Shown here piece after piece: positions 35,528-44,064 of a stretch of 64,000 nt of DNA (position 1 is the stretch's first letter; the number at the start of each line of letters is the position of its first letter). The notes below the pieces were generated by a model. The model was not told the DNA's origin and made no database searches. It saw only the letters and a program-made list of their open reading frames with translations. The translations under genes and the position numbers were made by a program. This stretch comes from Magnetovibrio sp. (GTDB lineage: Bacteria > Pseudomonadota > Alphaproteobacteria > Rhodospirillales > Magnetovibrionaceae), in assembly GCA_028281525.1 (NCBI GenBank), contig JANQJR010000013.1:62001-126000 (forward strand). Direction: 5' to 3'.

Positions 35528-35746
35528 ATGGATATTCGGCAGACATTGGGGAAAAACATCAAAGCTCTCAGACAGGCAGTAGGCATGTCACAAGAGGAGC
35601 TTGCCGCACGCATGGATGTCGATCAGGCGTATGTCAGCCGCCTTGAGGCTGGAGAACTAAACCCTACTCTCTTAACGATTTGGGACGCAGCGCAAGCGTT
35701 AAACACCTCACCTGATGAGCTTTTAAAAGCCATATCTAACGCCTAA
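35528..35746 (+). CDS. Small Xre-family helix-turn-helix regulator
   Basis: 72 residues, almost entirely one Cro/C1-type HTH (IKALRQAVGMSQEELAARMD, then DQAYVSRLEAGELNPTLLTI). No second domain. Likely regulator of island genes, perhaps of the defence-like block to its right. The spacing between the GGGA stretch and the ATG is unusually short, so translation may be weak or the start may lie elsewhere. Confidence 0.8.
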   Translation: MDIRQTLGKNIKALRQAVGMSQEELAARMDVDQAYVSRLEAGELNPTLLTIWDAAQALNTSPDELLKAISNA

Positions 35747-35790
35747 AGAGGCTGCGTAAATTATTCCCAGAAAGAAGCATAGATAGATTA

Positions 35791-35876
35791 GATGTCAGCT
35801 CTGACACAGTTGGGGTAGTAGCCGTGGTACTTGATGTATTGCTCGACCTTTGCAATCGATTTCAGGGGTCGCCATC
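35791..35876 (-). pseudogene. Remnant of an IS5/IS1182-type transposase gene
   Basis: On the minus strand about 28 codons read KVEQYIKYHGYYPNCVRADI and then stop; this resembles the conserved EAYRRRFGYYPESVHADKIY segment of IS transposases. No more of the gene or terminal repeats is visible in the 206-bp gap 35747-35952. It marks an old insertion or recombination point between the regulator and the defence-like genes. Confidence 0.45.
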
Positions 35877-35952
35877 GAATTCAAAACCCAAGTTTACGTG
35901 GAGTTGAGTCCTTCTTCAGCAGTGCGCCAATTATCAAATACATATCTAGGTG

Positions 35953-36660
35953 CTATTTGCTTGGCACAGGCTGAGCCCCTGAAATCTTGGCTGGTTCAGG
36001 GTCGTACGAAATGCTGATTTTTATTCGGTCATTACTCACTAGGAATGCCGTAATCACAACCAGCAATGCAATAAAGGATAATATCACCCCCCTATGCTCA
36101 CGCACCCCCCTCCAAACAGTCGGAAGCAATTTTTTATATAACTGATCATCAAAGTTGGGAATATTAAGAAAACTCTCATCAAAATCTGAATGGCACTGTA
36201 GTTCTAGATCGCTGATATATCTATCGCGGTCTACACGCTCATCCTTTCTATGAAACTCTCGGATGTCATCATGTTCGAAGAAAGCAATTCGAAAAAACGG
36301 TTCTCCAACTTGAACCCTCCTTGGGCGATCAGAGAAATTAATTAAAGCTGTACTAATGGGCCCCTCAAATAGGGGGTCAATGATACCCACATTGATGGCT
36401 AGTATCCCTTGACGTGTATATGTCGTTCTTAATGTTGCTAGGCCTGTTACTGTCTCGGGCATCCGAAATTCTTCTTCAGAAAGAACCCACACCATTTCCC
36501 TTGGCTTCAAATAGTGTTCTGTGAGGAAATCATCCTTATGTGCATTGTTGCCTATGCGAAAAATTCTGCCGATTCTAAGATCGTATGTGCTGTTCTTGAG
36601 CTGCTTTTCTTCACCGAAAAGCACCAACTCTCTTTCAAGTATTTGTTTCCCAACTATCAT
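35953..36660 (-). CDS. Membrane-anchored dCTP-deaminase/dUTPase-fold protein
   Basis: 235 residues. Residues about 20-130 follow the dCTP deaminase/dUTPase trimer fold: NSTYDLRIG near the start, LATLRTTYTRQGILAINVG in the place of the RSS(L)xRxGL segment, IIDPLFEGPISTALIN as the IDPGxxGxIxLExxN segment, and VQVGEPFFRIAFFE as the PGMxIxQLxF strand. The Arg (residue 83) and Asp (95) are kept, but the Ser of RSS is Thr and the catalytic Glu of deaminases is Ala (105), so deamination is doubtful. Residues 191-208 form a transmembrane helix, which is unusual for the family. It diverges from the AIPR gene. Probably a nucleotide-binding or regulatory member of the block. Confidence 0.65.
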   Translation of the reverse strand: MIVGKQILERELVLFGEEKQLKNSTYDLRIGRIFRIGNNAHKDDFLTEHYLKPREMVWVLSEEEFRMPETVTGLATLRTTYTRQGILAINVGIIDPLFEGPISTALINFSDRPRRVQVGEPFFRIAFFEHDDIREFHRKDERVDRDRYISDLELQCHSDFDESFLNIPNFDDQLYKKLLPTVWRGVREHRGVILSFIALLVVITAFLVSNDRIKISISYDPEPAKISGAQPVPSK

Positions 36661-36871
36661 TTCATCCCCCTGATAAACACGGCTATAAACCTACCTGTTA
36701 AAGTAGACCAATTTTGGTTTCCATCTTCTCTAGAATCTGACAAATCCCTTGATAACACTAGCACAAAACGCTTTAGTGCCCTCACCCTATGCTTGAAGCA
36801 GGCCAACTAACCTAAAGCACTACCACCCAATAGGCAGCAGTACTGCGACACAGGACCTAAGGACGAAGATA

Positions 36872-38923
36872 TTGTACGAAAAACGGCAACTCCGGGAATT
36901 TGCGGACCTCATAGCGGGAGAAGTCGAGGACCGTATTGCAGAGCTAGGAAGCAACGCAAATGAAGTTGACCGGGAGAAGGCATTTACCCAGACGGCGCTT
37001 GAGTACCTTGAAGACAATGGAATGATTTCAACTCCGGTCCTCTGCCGACATCAAGAGGACAGTGGTCATAGCCGATGCCGGTTCACTGGCTTCGCGGTTA
37101 GCGACGATGGCTCGAGACTTGAGATTTTTACGACCGAATATGTTTCGGACCGCATACTTGGCACTCTGATGTCCAGGGATATCGCGAAATTGATGGGCCA
37201 AGCGACAAGACTGTTTGCGCGTGCACGAAAAGGCGGGCTGGATAAATTTGAGGGCAATCAGGAGGCTCATGAAGCTGCCCAACGCATACTCAGAGAACAC
37301 CAAAACTATGAAGATGTGAAGGTCTACCTTCTGTCCAATGGGGTCGTTAAAGACCGGGCGGTGGAAAGCATCGATATTGAAGGGGTGCCTGTAAACTACG
37401 AAGTCATAGATATTGAACGCCTGTTCCGTGCAGCCAAAAGCTCAATTCCCAGGGATGAAATTACAATCGATTTTGTTAAGCTGATGGGGCGACCAATCGC
37501 TTGTCTTGAGATGACGCCACGTCCCGAGGAATATGAGACCTACCTCCTGATCCTTCCCGGGGAACTGCTGTTTACACTTTACGATACCTATGGTCCCCGC
37601 TTGCTTGAGTACAACGTTCGTTCATTTCTTCAGGCGCGTGGCAACGTCAATAAGGGGCTCAGGGATACCTTGAGAGATGTCCCTGAACGTTTCATGGCCT
37701 ACAACAACGGGCTAGCCGCTACCGCTGATGAAATTGAAGTCGGGCAATTTCATGGCGAGACAACCATCACAAAGATATCAGGTCTTCAGATCGTCAACGG
37801 CGGCCAAACAACCTCATCTATCCACCGCGCGAAAAAGCAGGAAAAGATTGACATAAGCTCAGTAGCTGTTCCGGTGAAATTAACAAAAGTAACACCGGAG
37901 AGGCTGGAGGAATTTGTCCCGCTGATATCACGGTATGCCAACACCCAGAACGTGATCCAAGTTGCTGACCTGTCTGCCAACCACAAATTTCATATAGAAA
38001 TCGAACGCCTATCTGAAGAGGTCTGGTGTCCCGGTGAACAGTCAAGGTGGTTCTATGAACGGGCCCGTGGACAATATCAGGTATCTTATGCCCGGCAGGG
38101 AACAACGCCTTCCAGCCGGAGACGCTTTAAGCAGGAGACCCCGTCAAATCAGAAATTCACAAAAACAGACCTCGCCAAATACATCACAAGCTGGAACATG
38201 CAGCCTCAAATTGTCAGTAAAGGCGCGCAGAAGAATTTCAGTATTTTCATGTCGGAACTGCCAGATGTGTATGGGGAAAACTGGCTGCCGGACGAACCCT
38301 TCTATAGGGAGTTGATCGCCAAAGCGATCATCTTCAAAGCAGTCACAAAAATCGTCCGGCAAGAAGCATTCCCCGCCTACAGGGCAAACATCGTCAACTA
38401 CCTGACAGCGTCCCTGGCAGACCGGTTCGGTGAGGATTTTGATCTCGGTCAGGTATGGCTGAAACAGACCCTTTCACCTGAGCTGATTGAGATGATACGC
38501 TCCTGGTCACATGCGATTAACGCTGAAATCATTCGAAGCGCCGATGGCCGGAACGTGACGGAATGGTGCAAAAAGGATGAATGCTGGGACATTATCAAAG
38601 GATTGGAACTGGAAGTTCCTGTGAACTTGCCTGTTGAAATTTCCGAAACGGAGCATGGGGTTGATCACGCCCCCCTTTCAGAGGATGAACAGAGAATTTT
38701 GCTGTGCATGGACGTAACCCCCCACCAGTGGCTGGACATACATATCTGGGGCAGTGAGACCGGCATCCTCAAAAAGTGGGAAAATGGAGTGTCTCAGACA
38801 CTCAGTGGTTATGCAGCAGAGGGGTGGAAGAAAAAGCCCTCAATTAAACAAGCCAAAATTGGGGCCAGAGCCGTGGAGCTGGCTAAAAGTCACGGGATCA
38901 TTCAAAACTCTGGAAGTAGTTAG
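36872..38923 (+). CDS. AIPR-family protein (abortive-infection phage resistance)
   Basis: 683 residues. The family core is clear: VPERFMAYNNGLAATADEIE (about 272-290), ISGLQIVNGGQTTSSIHRAK (about 302-322), then RYANTQNVIQVADLSANHKF (about 357-376). The start is a TTG at 36872 with AAGGA eight bases upstream; no ATG is suitably placed. AIPR proteins are linked to phage defence and modification-associated gene sets, with unclear biochemistry. It is convergent with HerA (eight bases between stops) and divergent from the dUTPase-fold gene. Confidence 0.88.
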   Translation: MYEKRQLREFADLIAGEVEDRIAELGSNANEVDREKAFTQTALEYLEDNGMISTPVLCRHQEDSGHSRCRFTGFAVSDDGSRLEIFTTEYVSDRILGTLMSRDIAKLMGQATRLFARARKGGLDKFEGNQEAHEAAQRILREHQNYEDVKVYLLSNGVVKDRAVESIDIEGVPVNYEVIDIERLFRAAKSSIPRDEITIDFVKLMGRPIACLEMTPRPEEYETYLLILPGELLFTLYDTYGPRLLEYNVRSFLQARGNVNKGLRDTLRDVPERFMAYNNGLAATADEIEVGQFHGETTITKISGLQIVNGGQTTSSIHRAKKQEKIDISSVAVPVKLTKVTPERLEEFVPLISRYANTQNVIQVADLSANHKFHIEIERLSEEVWCPGEQSRWFYERARGQYQVSYARQGTTPSSRRRFKQETPSNQKFTKTDLAKYITSWNMQPQIVSKGAQKNFSIFMSELPDVYGENWLPDEPFYRELIAKAIIFKAVTKIVRQEAFPAYRANIVNYLTASLADRFGEDFDLGQVWLKQTLSPELIEMIRSWSHAINAEIIRSADGRNVTEWCKKDECWDIIKGLELEVPVNLPVEISETEHGVDHAPLSEDEQRILLCMDVTPHQWLDIHIWGSETGILKKWENGVSQTLSGYAAEGWKKKPSIKQAKIGARAVELAKSHGIIQNSGSS

Positions 38924-38931
38924 TGGGTGAG

Positions 38932-40728
38932 TTAGAAACCCTCCGGTCTTATGCCACCCCTCTTTTTCTTCCTCTTGTTTCCGGACGCAGCACCAGCACG
39001 CTTCCCTTTACCGGAAAACGTTTTTGCAACAGTTCCAAGATTCTCTTTCTTGTTTTCCTGATCAGGAGAGGGGGACCACTTGGTTGCCTCTTTGATGAAA
39101 TCCTCATCACCGATAGCCGTACTCACAAGATCTTCATCGAAATCGATCTTGACAAGAAGGGGGAACCTGACAGCCTGACCGCTGACAAGACCCTGACCTG
39201 GCCCAAAGGTCTGGAGAATGTTCGCGTCGGATTCTGAAAGATTCTCCATAACAGACCGAACGAAATTCTTATCCTTCGGATTTACCAGTCGGAGAACAAG
39301 AAAGCTATTGCACTGGGCAAGGGTTGTTTCATCCAGTCGCGACGGACGTTGGGAAATGATCAGCAACCCGGTGCCAAATTTACGGCCTTCTGTAATCACT
39401 TTTCGTATGGTGGATAATGAGGGAGTCTCACCGGTCCCTTCCCCCCTGCTGGGGATGAAGTTGTGCCCCTCTTCGATAACAGCCTGGAAAGGCGCTATAC
39501 GACCACTCAGTGTGGCCCTGTGGTGGAATAGTGACTCCAGTACGATGGATACAATGGCGCTTTGGGCAAGGTGGTCATATCCGGCCAGATAGAATATGGA
39601 TACTATGCCGGGTTTAACGATGTTCTCAGGCTCATGCTTGGGGTCCGGCATCGGCGTGAATTCGTAATCTGGAAACCTGTTTCGGAGGCGTTCATTGTTC
39701 GCCTCCATCTGTTTGAGGTTACTGAGAACAAATTTCAGATTTCGCACTACAGCACCGATCGTACGCCCCAGGGTATCTTTCAACTCCTCTGAAACATCCT
39801 CACCCTTTTGCTTTTTAGCTCGAACATTTTCAGCGTGATCAATCAAATCCTGGATGAAATCCACTGCTGTACAGTCTGGTCGTGGGTCCCAGGAATTTAT
39901 CAAATAGAAATAAAACTGCTGTTGCGGGTCTGTTAGCTTTGCTCCCATCTTCTCGATGAGATTGACCATCACATCAACATTTTCCTGCTCAATCACGATC
40001 CGCGGGTACACGATCTGTACCTTACAGCCCTCAAACAATTCCTGCTTCTCATAGAGCCCCAGATAGTCACCATGCGGATCAAAAATCACAATTGGATAAT
40101 TTATCCCGATCAGTTCGCGGAGGATGCGCCGGGCTGCAACTGTCTTGCCGCCACCGGTCATGGCAAGAATTGCCAGATGTCGTGAAACGACCTGTTCCGC
40201 TGCCAGATCAACTCCAACATCGTGTCGAGCAATCAATGTACCGATCCGCAACGGTGTCTTGTCCTCCTGGTTACCGGACAACAGACGTTTAATGGCTTCC
40301 GCAGGTGGGTAGAGCACCTCACAGGCAGGTTCCACCGGGTAGGTAAGTGGCGAGAGCTCAAGCTTACTGGAATCGTCTACACTTGTGGTGCCAAGGATTA
40401 ATACAACAGCTTCCAGCTGATCACGGCTATTCGAGAGGACAGTATCAAGAAAATCTATGTTCTCATTTGCCAGTTCCTGGGCTGCTTCAGCGGGAAAAAA
40501 GGGGTTGAAGCGATCAATACTAGTGATGCGACCCCAGACCCGAACCTGAGTGCGCTCATTAGTGCCACTGCTTGGCACATCGAGTGTGCAGGCGACAATG
40601 TCGCCCAGTGTCGCATGGTAACTCTTCAGGATGAACGTAAAACGATCCGTCGATGTGTTGCCAACGACAGTACCTATAGAAGGCCAGGAGGCGCTTTCAG
40701 CCCCCAAAGTGCTCTCGTTTTTGGTCAT
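38932..40728 (-). CDS. herA: HerA-type DNA translocase ATPase
   Basis: 598 residues. N-terminal HAS-barrel (about 15-85, IGTVVGNTSTDRFTFIL), FtsK/HerA ATPase with Walker A ILAMTGGGKTVAA (about 187-199), IFDPHGDYLGL, Walker B FQAVIEEGHNFIP (about 414-426) and the ISQRPSRLDETTLAQCNS segment with the arginine-finger-like LRLVNPKD. The tail is Lys/Arg-rich. HerA rings pump DNA to their partner nuclease NurA, encoded immediately upstream (36-bp gap). The ATG at 40728 has a GGGGA site. Confidence 0.88.
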   Translation of the reverse strand: MTKNESTLGAESASWPSIGTVVGNTSTDRFTFILKSYHATLGDIVACTLDVPSSGTNERTQVRVWGRITSIDRFNPFFPAEAAQELANENIDFLDTVLSNSRDQLEAVVLILGTTSVDDSSKLELSPLTYPVEPACEVLYPPAEAIKRLLSGNQEDKTPLRIGTLIARHDVGVDLAAEQVVSRHLAILAMTGGGKTVAARRILRELIGINYPIVIFDPHGDYLGLYEKQELFEGCKVQIVYPRIVIEQENVDVMVNLIEKMGAKLTDPQQQFYFYLINSWDPRPDCTAVDFIQDLIDHAENVRAKKQKGEDVSEELKDTLGRTIGAVVRNLKFVLSNLKQMEANNERLRNRFPDYEFTPMPDPKHEPENIVKPGIVSIFYLAGYDHLAQSAIVSIVLESLFHHRATLSGRIAPFQAVIEEGHNFIPSRGEGTGETPSLSTIRKVITEGRKFGTGLLIISQRPSRLDETTLAQCNSFLVLRLVNPKDKNFVRSVMENLSESDANILQTFGPGQGLVSGQAVRFPLLVKIDFDEDLVSTAIGDEDFIKEATKWSPSPDQENKKENLGTVAKTFSGKGKRAGAASGNKRKKKRGGIRPEGF

Positions 40729-40764
40729 GAAATGTCCCCTGCTTATTGCTGCTTCTTTTATCAA

Positions 40765-42054
40765 TTACGCTTTGGGTCTGAACAACCAATCCCGCCCCTT
40801 TGCTGCCAGAATTCTCTTCGCATAGGCAAGAACCGTTGGATCACTGTTCTTAAGGGCTTGCTTGAGTAATACGGTTGCATGCTGCCCACGAATACGATGG
40901 CTCATCCAGGCCGGAACCTTGGCGTATTTGTCGACAATATCAAGTCCGACCGGAAAGCCGTAACTCGGCAGCAACCGGGATGTGTGGAGGATGAGACTCA
41001 GATTCTGTTCAAGATGTTCAAAGTGTTCAAATGTTTCCACCCTGAAGGGCTCAGCATTCTCAGAAGGTTTGATGTAGGTGGTATAGGGAAAAGGGTAGGA
41101 ACGAATATATGGAATCCACTCATTCGGCCACTTACTTTCCGGGCCCTGGCGGTTGATGAGCACGGGGCTGACATATTCACCGGGCTGCAAAAGAACGTCA
41201 AACACGGCAGCATCGTTCAGGCGATAATCCTCAAGGTGCTGAAGGATGTTTTTGACCATACGGGGAGTGAGTTGGTCAGAGGCCTGTAGCTGTTTGAGGA
41301 GCTCTTTGATGACTACCGGGTTTGCGCCCCGTGATCGCTCAACGACTCCGAATACCGGCACGTCTTGATCGTGGATTTTTTGCAACACCTCCTTGTATGC
41401 CGCAACGAAATGCCTAGCCTCCTCATCAAGTTCCTGCTCATCCGTTATCAGGAGAGTGTTATATGCCTCAAGACTGAAGGATGGAAACTTCTGGAAACCA
41501 TATGGAGATACTGGGTTAACCAAAGGGCCATGCAGCAGGATGGCGTTCAGGTCTGGAGTGGTGCTGATTGATTTCCAGACAGCAGCTGTCTCGCTGATAA
41601 TTCTTGCGGCGTCCCTCAATTTTTCAATATCATCCGTAATGTCCGCATATATCCAGGCATCATCACCATAAAGCTCGTCAACTAGGTTGAGGGCGACATT
41701 AAATGATTCACGATTGTCCGTAGTATCGCCGGGACGGACAGTGTATGTGCCGACACGAAGCCCAATTGGTGCGGCTGACGGCAAGTCAATGTCAGCGACA
41801 CCGCCATCAATGAAACAGAAGGCCTTTCCCCGGCAGTCAGGCCAGAATGTACCCGGAGTGTATTCAACCTGCTGGATTAATGAGGCCCGGTCCAAAATCT
41901 CCCGGAGCCCATTTGCTGTGTTTGACAGATTTTCGATGAAATCCTGTTGAACATTTGCAGAGTCTTTCCTTGCCATGACCAGAAGGTTGGACAGAAAATG
42001 CCCCTGCTCCACCTTTGACTGAACGCGTTGTCGGATATCCGATGGTTCTGACAT
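40765..42054 (-). CDS. nurA: NurA-domain nuclease
   Basis: 429 residues. The conserved metal Asp is visible in FCFIDGGVADID (Asp83), followed by the family patterns RVGTYTVRPGD, ILLHGPLVNPVSPY, VPVFGVVERSRGANPVVI and the C-terminal LPSYGFPVGLDIVDKYAKVP. NurA dimers cut DNA that HerA threads through. The position directly before herA in one operon behind the methylase gene supports a shared complex. The N-terminal 70 residues are helical. Confidence 0.82.
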   Translation of the reverse strand: MSEPSDIRQRVQSKVEQGHFLSNLLVMARKDSANVQQDFIENLSNTANGLREILDRASLIQQVEYTPGTFWPDCRGKAFCFIDGGVADIDLPSAAPIGLRVGTYTVRPGDTTDNRESFNVALNLVDELYGDDAWIYADITDDIEKLRDAARIISETAAVWKSISTTPDLNAILLHGPLVNPVSPYGFQKFPSFSLEAYNTLLITDEQELDEEARHFVAAYKEVLQKIHDQDVPVFGVVERSRGANPVVIKELLKQLQASDQLTPRMVKNILQHLEDYRLNDAAVFDVLLQPGEYVSPVLINRQGPESKWPNEWIPYIRSYPFPYTTYIKPSENAEPFRVETFEHFEHLEQNLSLILHTSRLLPSYGFPVGLDIVDKYAKVPAWMSHRIRGQHATVLLKQALKNSDPTVLAYAKRILAAKGRDWLFRPKA

Positions 42055-42083
42055 GGTAGAGTGCCCCCCCGGCTTTGTACTAT

Positions 42084-43037
42084 TCAGACTTGCTGTTTTA
42101 GGGTTTCTACCACACTTTTCATGACAGGGGGGCAGACACCATTACCGAGCAGTCGTATTTTGTCACGGCGGGTGCCTTCGGTCATCAGATAATCTGCGCC
42201 AAAGCCCATGGCACGCTTCAACTCCGGCACCTGCAGCATACGCATGCGGTGTCCGTCCTTTCCAGGTTCAACCAGAGCAAACCGATCGACTGTTGTTATC
42301 GTGCGCAGAGGACGGTCTATTCGTTGCCAACCGCCACTACCATCACTCCCGTAATAGACCAGCAGAAACGGGGTCTCGTGTCCCAACTCAACAAATCCCC
42401 GCTCGGCCCGCTCGATGGTGGCCTCGGCACGTCCGTCCTTATAGAGTAGGGTCGTCTTCCAGGTGCCGGACTTGTCGAGCAGTTTTTTAATGGTGGGAGC
42501 CTTCTTCCTTTTCGGGGCATGAATGTCTTCAGGTTCGTCTTCCCTGTCAGCAACGATAAACAACCTGCGGCGTTTCTGTCCCACACCAAAGTCGGACGCA
42601 TCGAACACGAATTCCTTCAGGTGGTACCCCATATCACCTAGAGTCTCGAGAAGCTCCCCGTAACGGGACCATGGGCGCATGTGCACGACATTTTCGAGGA
42701 CGACCCATCGTGGTTGGAATGCTTTTGCAAATCGTATTGTCTGCATGGCCGTGGCACGGCTTGCCTCTGACCTTGGTGCGGCTCCCTTGGCGCAGGTGTG
42801 ATTGGTGCATTCCGGGGAAGCTAGGAGCAGATCAATGTTGCCGATCTGGTCCCGTAGTTTGTTGGGTCGGATATTCTCCAGCCGGGATGTCCTGACAACA
42901 GCATTTTCAAAATTGTGCTGATAGGTAGCGGTGGCTACGGGATCAAGGTCTATTCCACAGACGATTTCAGCGCCACCGGCTCGAGCCCCGTAGCTGCTGC
43001 CTCCCCCACCACAGAAGATGTCCAGTGTCCGTACCAT
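42084..43037 (-). CDS. DNA (cytosine-5) methyltransferase
   Basis: 317 residues. Motif I LDIFCGGGGSS (5-15), motif IV ASPECTNHT (73-81, catalytic Cys77; PEC instead of PCQ as in one sub-branch), motif VI LENV (114-117), motif VIII QKRRRL (154-159) and motif X LLGNGVCPPV near the end. Short target-recognition region (about 170-240). First gene of the methylase-nurA-herA operon and divergent from vsr (94 bp between starts), a standard Dcm-Vsr pairing. All catalytic motifs are intact; recognition site unknown. Confidence 0.92.
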   Translation of the reverse strand: MVRTLDIFCGGGGSSYGARAGGAEIVCGIDLDPVATATYQHNFENAVVRTSRLENIRPNKLRDQIGNIDLLLASPECTNHTCAKGAAPRSEASRATAMQTIRFAKAFQPRWVVLENVVHMRPWSRYGELLETLGDMGYHLKEFVFDASDFGVGQKRRRLFIVADREDEPEDIHAPKRKKAPTIKKLLDKSGTWKTTLLYKDGRAEATIERAERGFVELGHETPFLLVYYGSDGSGGWQRIDRPLRTITTVDRFALVEPGKDGHRMRMLQVPELKRAMGFGADYLMTEGTRRDKIRLLGNGVCPPVMKSVVETLKQQV

Positions 43038-43130
43038 GCCCAGATCGTTTATTGTTGGTATGCGAATCGGGGCCAGGCTACCAGGTCACGATGCGTATTG
43101 CCAACAAAAAAAGCGTGGAGTTAAAGGCCT

Positions 43131-43538
43131 ATGGCCGATGTGATGACCCCGGAGCAGCGCAGCAGGTGCATGTCGCGTATCAGGGGGAAGGACACAAAAT
43201 CGGAATTGATCTTAAGGCGTGCCTTATGGTCACAGGGGTTACGCTACCGCCTCAAGTCCAAACTCCCGGGGAAACCTGACATTGTGTTCCCCGGTGCACG
43301 GGTCGTCGTGTTTGTTGACGGCTGCTTTTGGCATGGTTGCCCTGAGCATGCAACAGCCCCCAAGACGAACAGGAAATTCTGGTCCAAAAAGTTGAAGGCG
43401 AACAAGGACCGTGATCTCCGTGTTACCCATGAACTCGAAGAGATGGGCTGGACAGTCCTTCGTTTCTGGGAGCATGAGGTGAAACAGGATGTTGGGGCAG
43501 TGGTTTCAATAATACAAAGCCACATCAATACTCAGTAG
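43131..43538 (+). CDS. vsr: Very-short-patch mismatch repair endonuclease Vsr
   Basis: 135 residues, full length. Family segments are MTPEQRSRCMSRIRGKDTKS, LPGKPDIVF (metal Asp50), VVFVDGCFWHGCPEH (Asp63, His68 and the Cys/His zinc set) and GWTVLRFWEHEV. Nicks beside T:G mismatches that arise when 5-methylcytosine deaminates, thus protecting the methylase sites. Ends the island gene set. Confidence 0.94.
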   Translation: MADVMTPEQRSRCMSRIRGKDTKSELILRRALWSQGLRYRLKSKLPGKPDIVFPGARVVVFVDGCFWHGCPEHATAPKTNRKFWSKKLKANKDRDLRVTHELEEMGWTVLRFWEHEVKQDVGAVVSIIQSHINTQ

Positions 43539-43647
43539 CAGAGATAGGATAACCTTAAGTGGTATCGATTTGCATTCTGGTATGGCCCACCTTTGAAATC
43601 CCGCAGTTTGTTCTGGCCCCCTCCTGGTCGAAGTGGCTGCCCCTTGG

Positions 43648-43671
43648 GGGGAGGGGTGCCCCTCCCCTTTT
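43648..43671 (+). terminator. Rho-independent terminator after vsr
   Basis: Nine-base perfect stem GGGGAGGGG / CCCCTCCCC with a two-base TG loop, followed by TTTT, about 110 bp after the vsr stop. The remainder of the gap 43539-43844 holds the arm repeats and the tRNA terminator; no gene is supported. Confidence 0.65.
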
Positions 43672-43759
43672 CAGGACTTTTTATGATAAGCAGTGGCACT
43701 CCAAGGTCGCCAAAATGGACCAATCGGACCATGTCCGCCCATTTGATGTTTTGATCGGA

Positions 43760-43779
43760 TGGTGCCCATTTGGTGCCCA
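43760..43779 (+). promoter_or_regulatory. Right integrase arm-type repeats
   Basis: TGGTGCCCA at 43760-43768 and 43771-43779, the same two-copy, 11-bp-period pattern as at 30807-30826. Located 65 bp inside the right att repeat. Confidence 0.6.
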
Positions 43780-43785
43780 CGCCGC

Positions 43786-43819
43786 AAAAGAAAAGCGCGG
43801 CACCGTTTAGATGCCGCGC
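43786..43819 (-). terminator. Island-borne terminator of the reconstituted tRNA-Lys
   Basis: On the minus strand a perfect eight-base stem (GCGCGGCA / TGCCGCGC) is followed by TTTTCTTTT. It lies 26 bp beyond the tRNA 3' end but on the island side, so the island supplies a replacement for the displaced original terminator. Confidence 0.75.
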
Positions 43820-43843
43820 AACCCATTGAAAAATGGGTGGAAC

Positions 43844-43920
<77 letters not shown>

Positions 43921-43975
43921 CCAGGGGTCTTGAAGCGCGCCGAGAGGCGCGATTTCCTTGGGGAAGGCATCATAT

Positions 43976-44010
43976 AAAGCCCCCACAGGCCGGGCGCAAG
44001 GGGCTTTTTT
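43976..44010 (-). terminator. Possible terminator after rodA
   Basis: AAAGCCCC and GGGGCTTT form an eight-base stem with a 15-base GC-rich loop. The T tract is good on the plus strand (TTTTTT) and short on the minus strand, where rodA ends 57 bp before. Direction is therefore uncertain. Confidence 0.4.
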
Positions 44011-44064
44011 ACGGCTTTGTGAAAATGTCGGCCGGGGCGGGACGCCGTCACCAGAATCCGGGCC

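Noticed and set aside
35953..36660. Active dCTP deaminase of the known nucleotide-depletion defence type
   Set aside because: The catalytic Glu is Ala and the Ser is Thr, and a membrane helix is present; I therefore call it only as the fold.
38932..43538. BREX or DISARM system
   Set aside because: No PglZ, BrxC, BrxL, DrmA/DrmB or phospholipase-D gene is visible; the ATPase is HerA-like and the nuclease NurA-like.
42084..43538. Standard type II restriction-modification system
   Set aside because: A methylase and Vsr are present, but no gene in the vicinity looks like a site-specific restriction enzyme.
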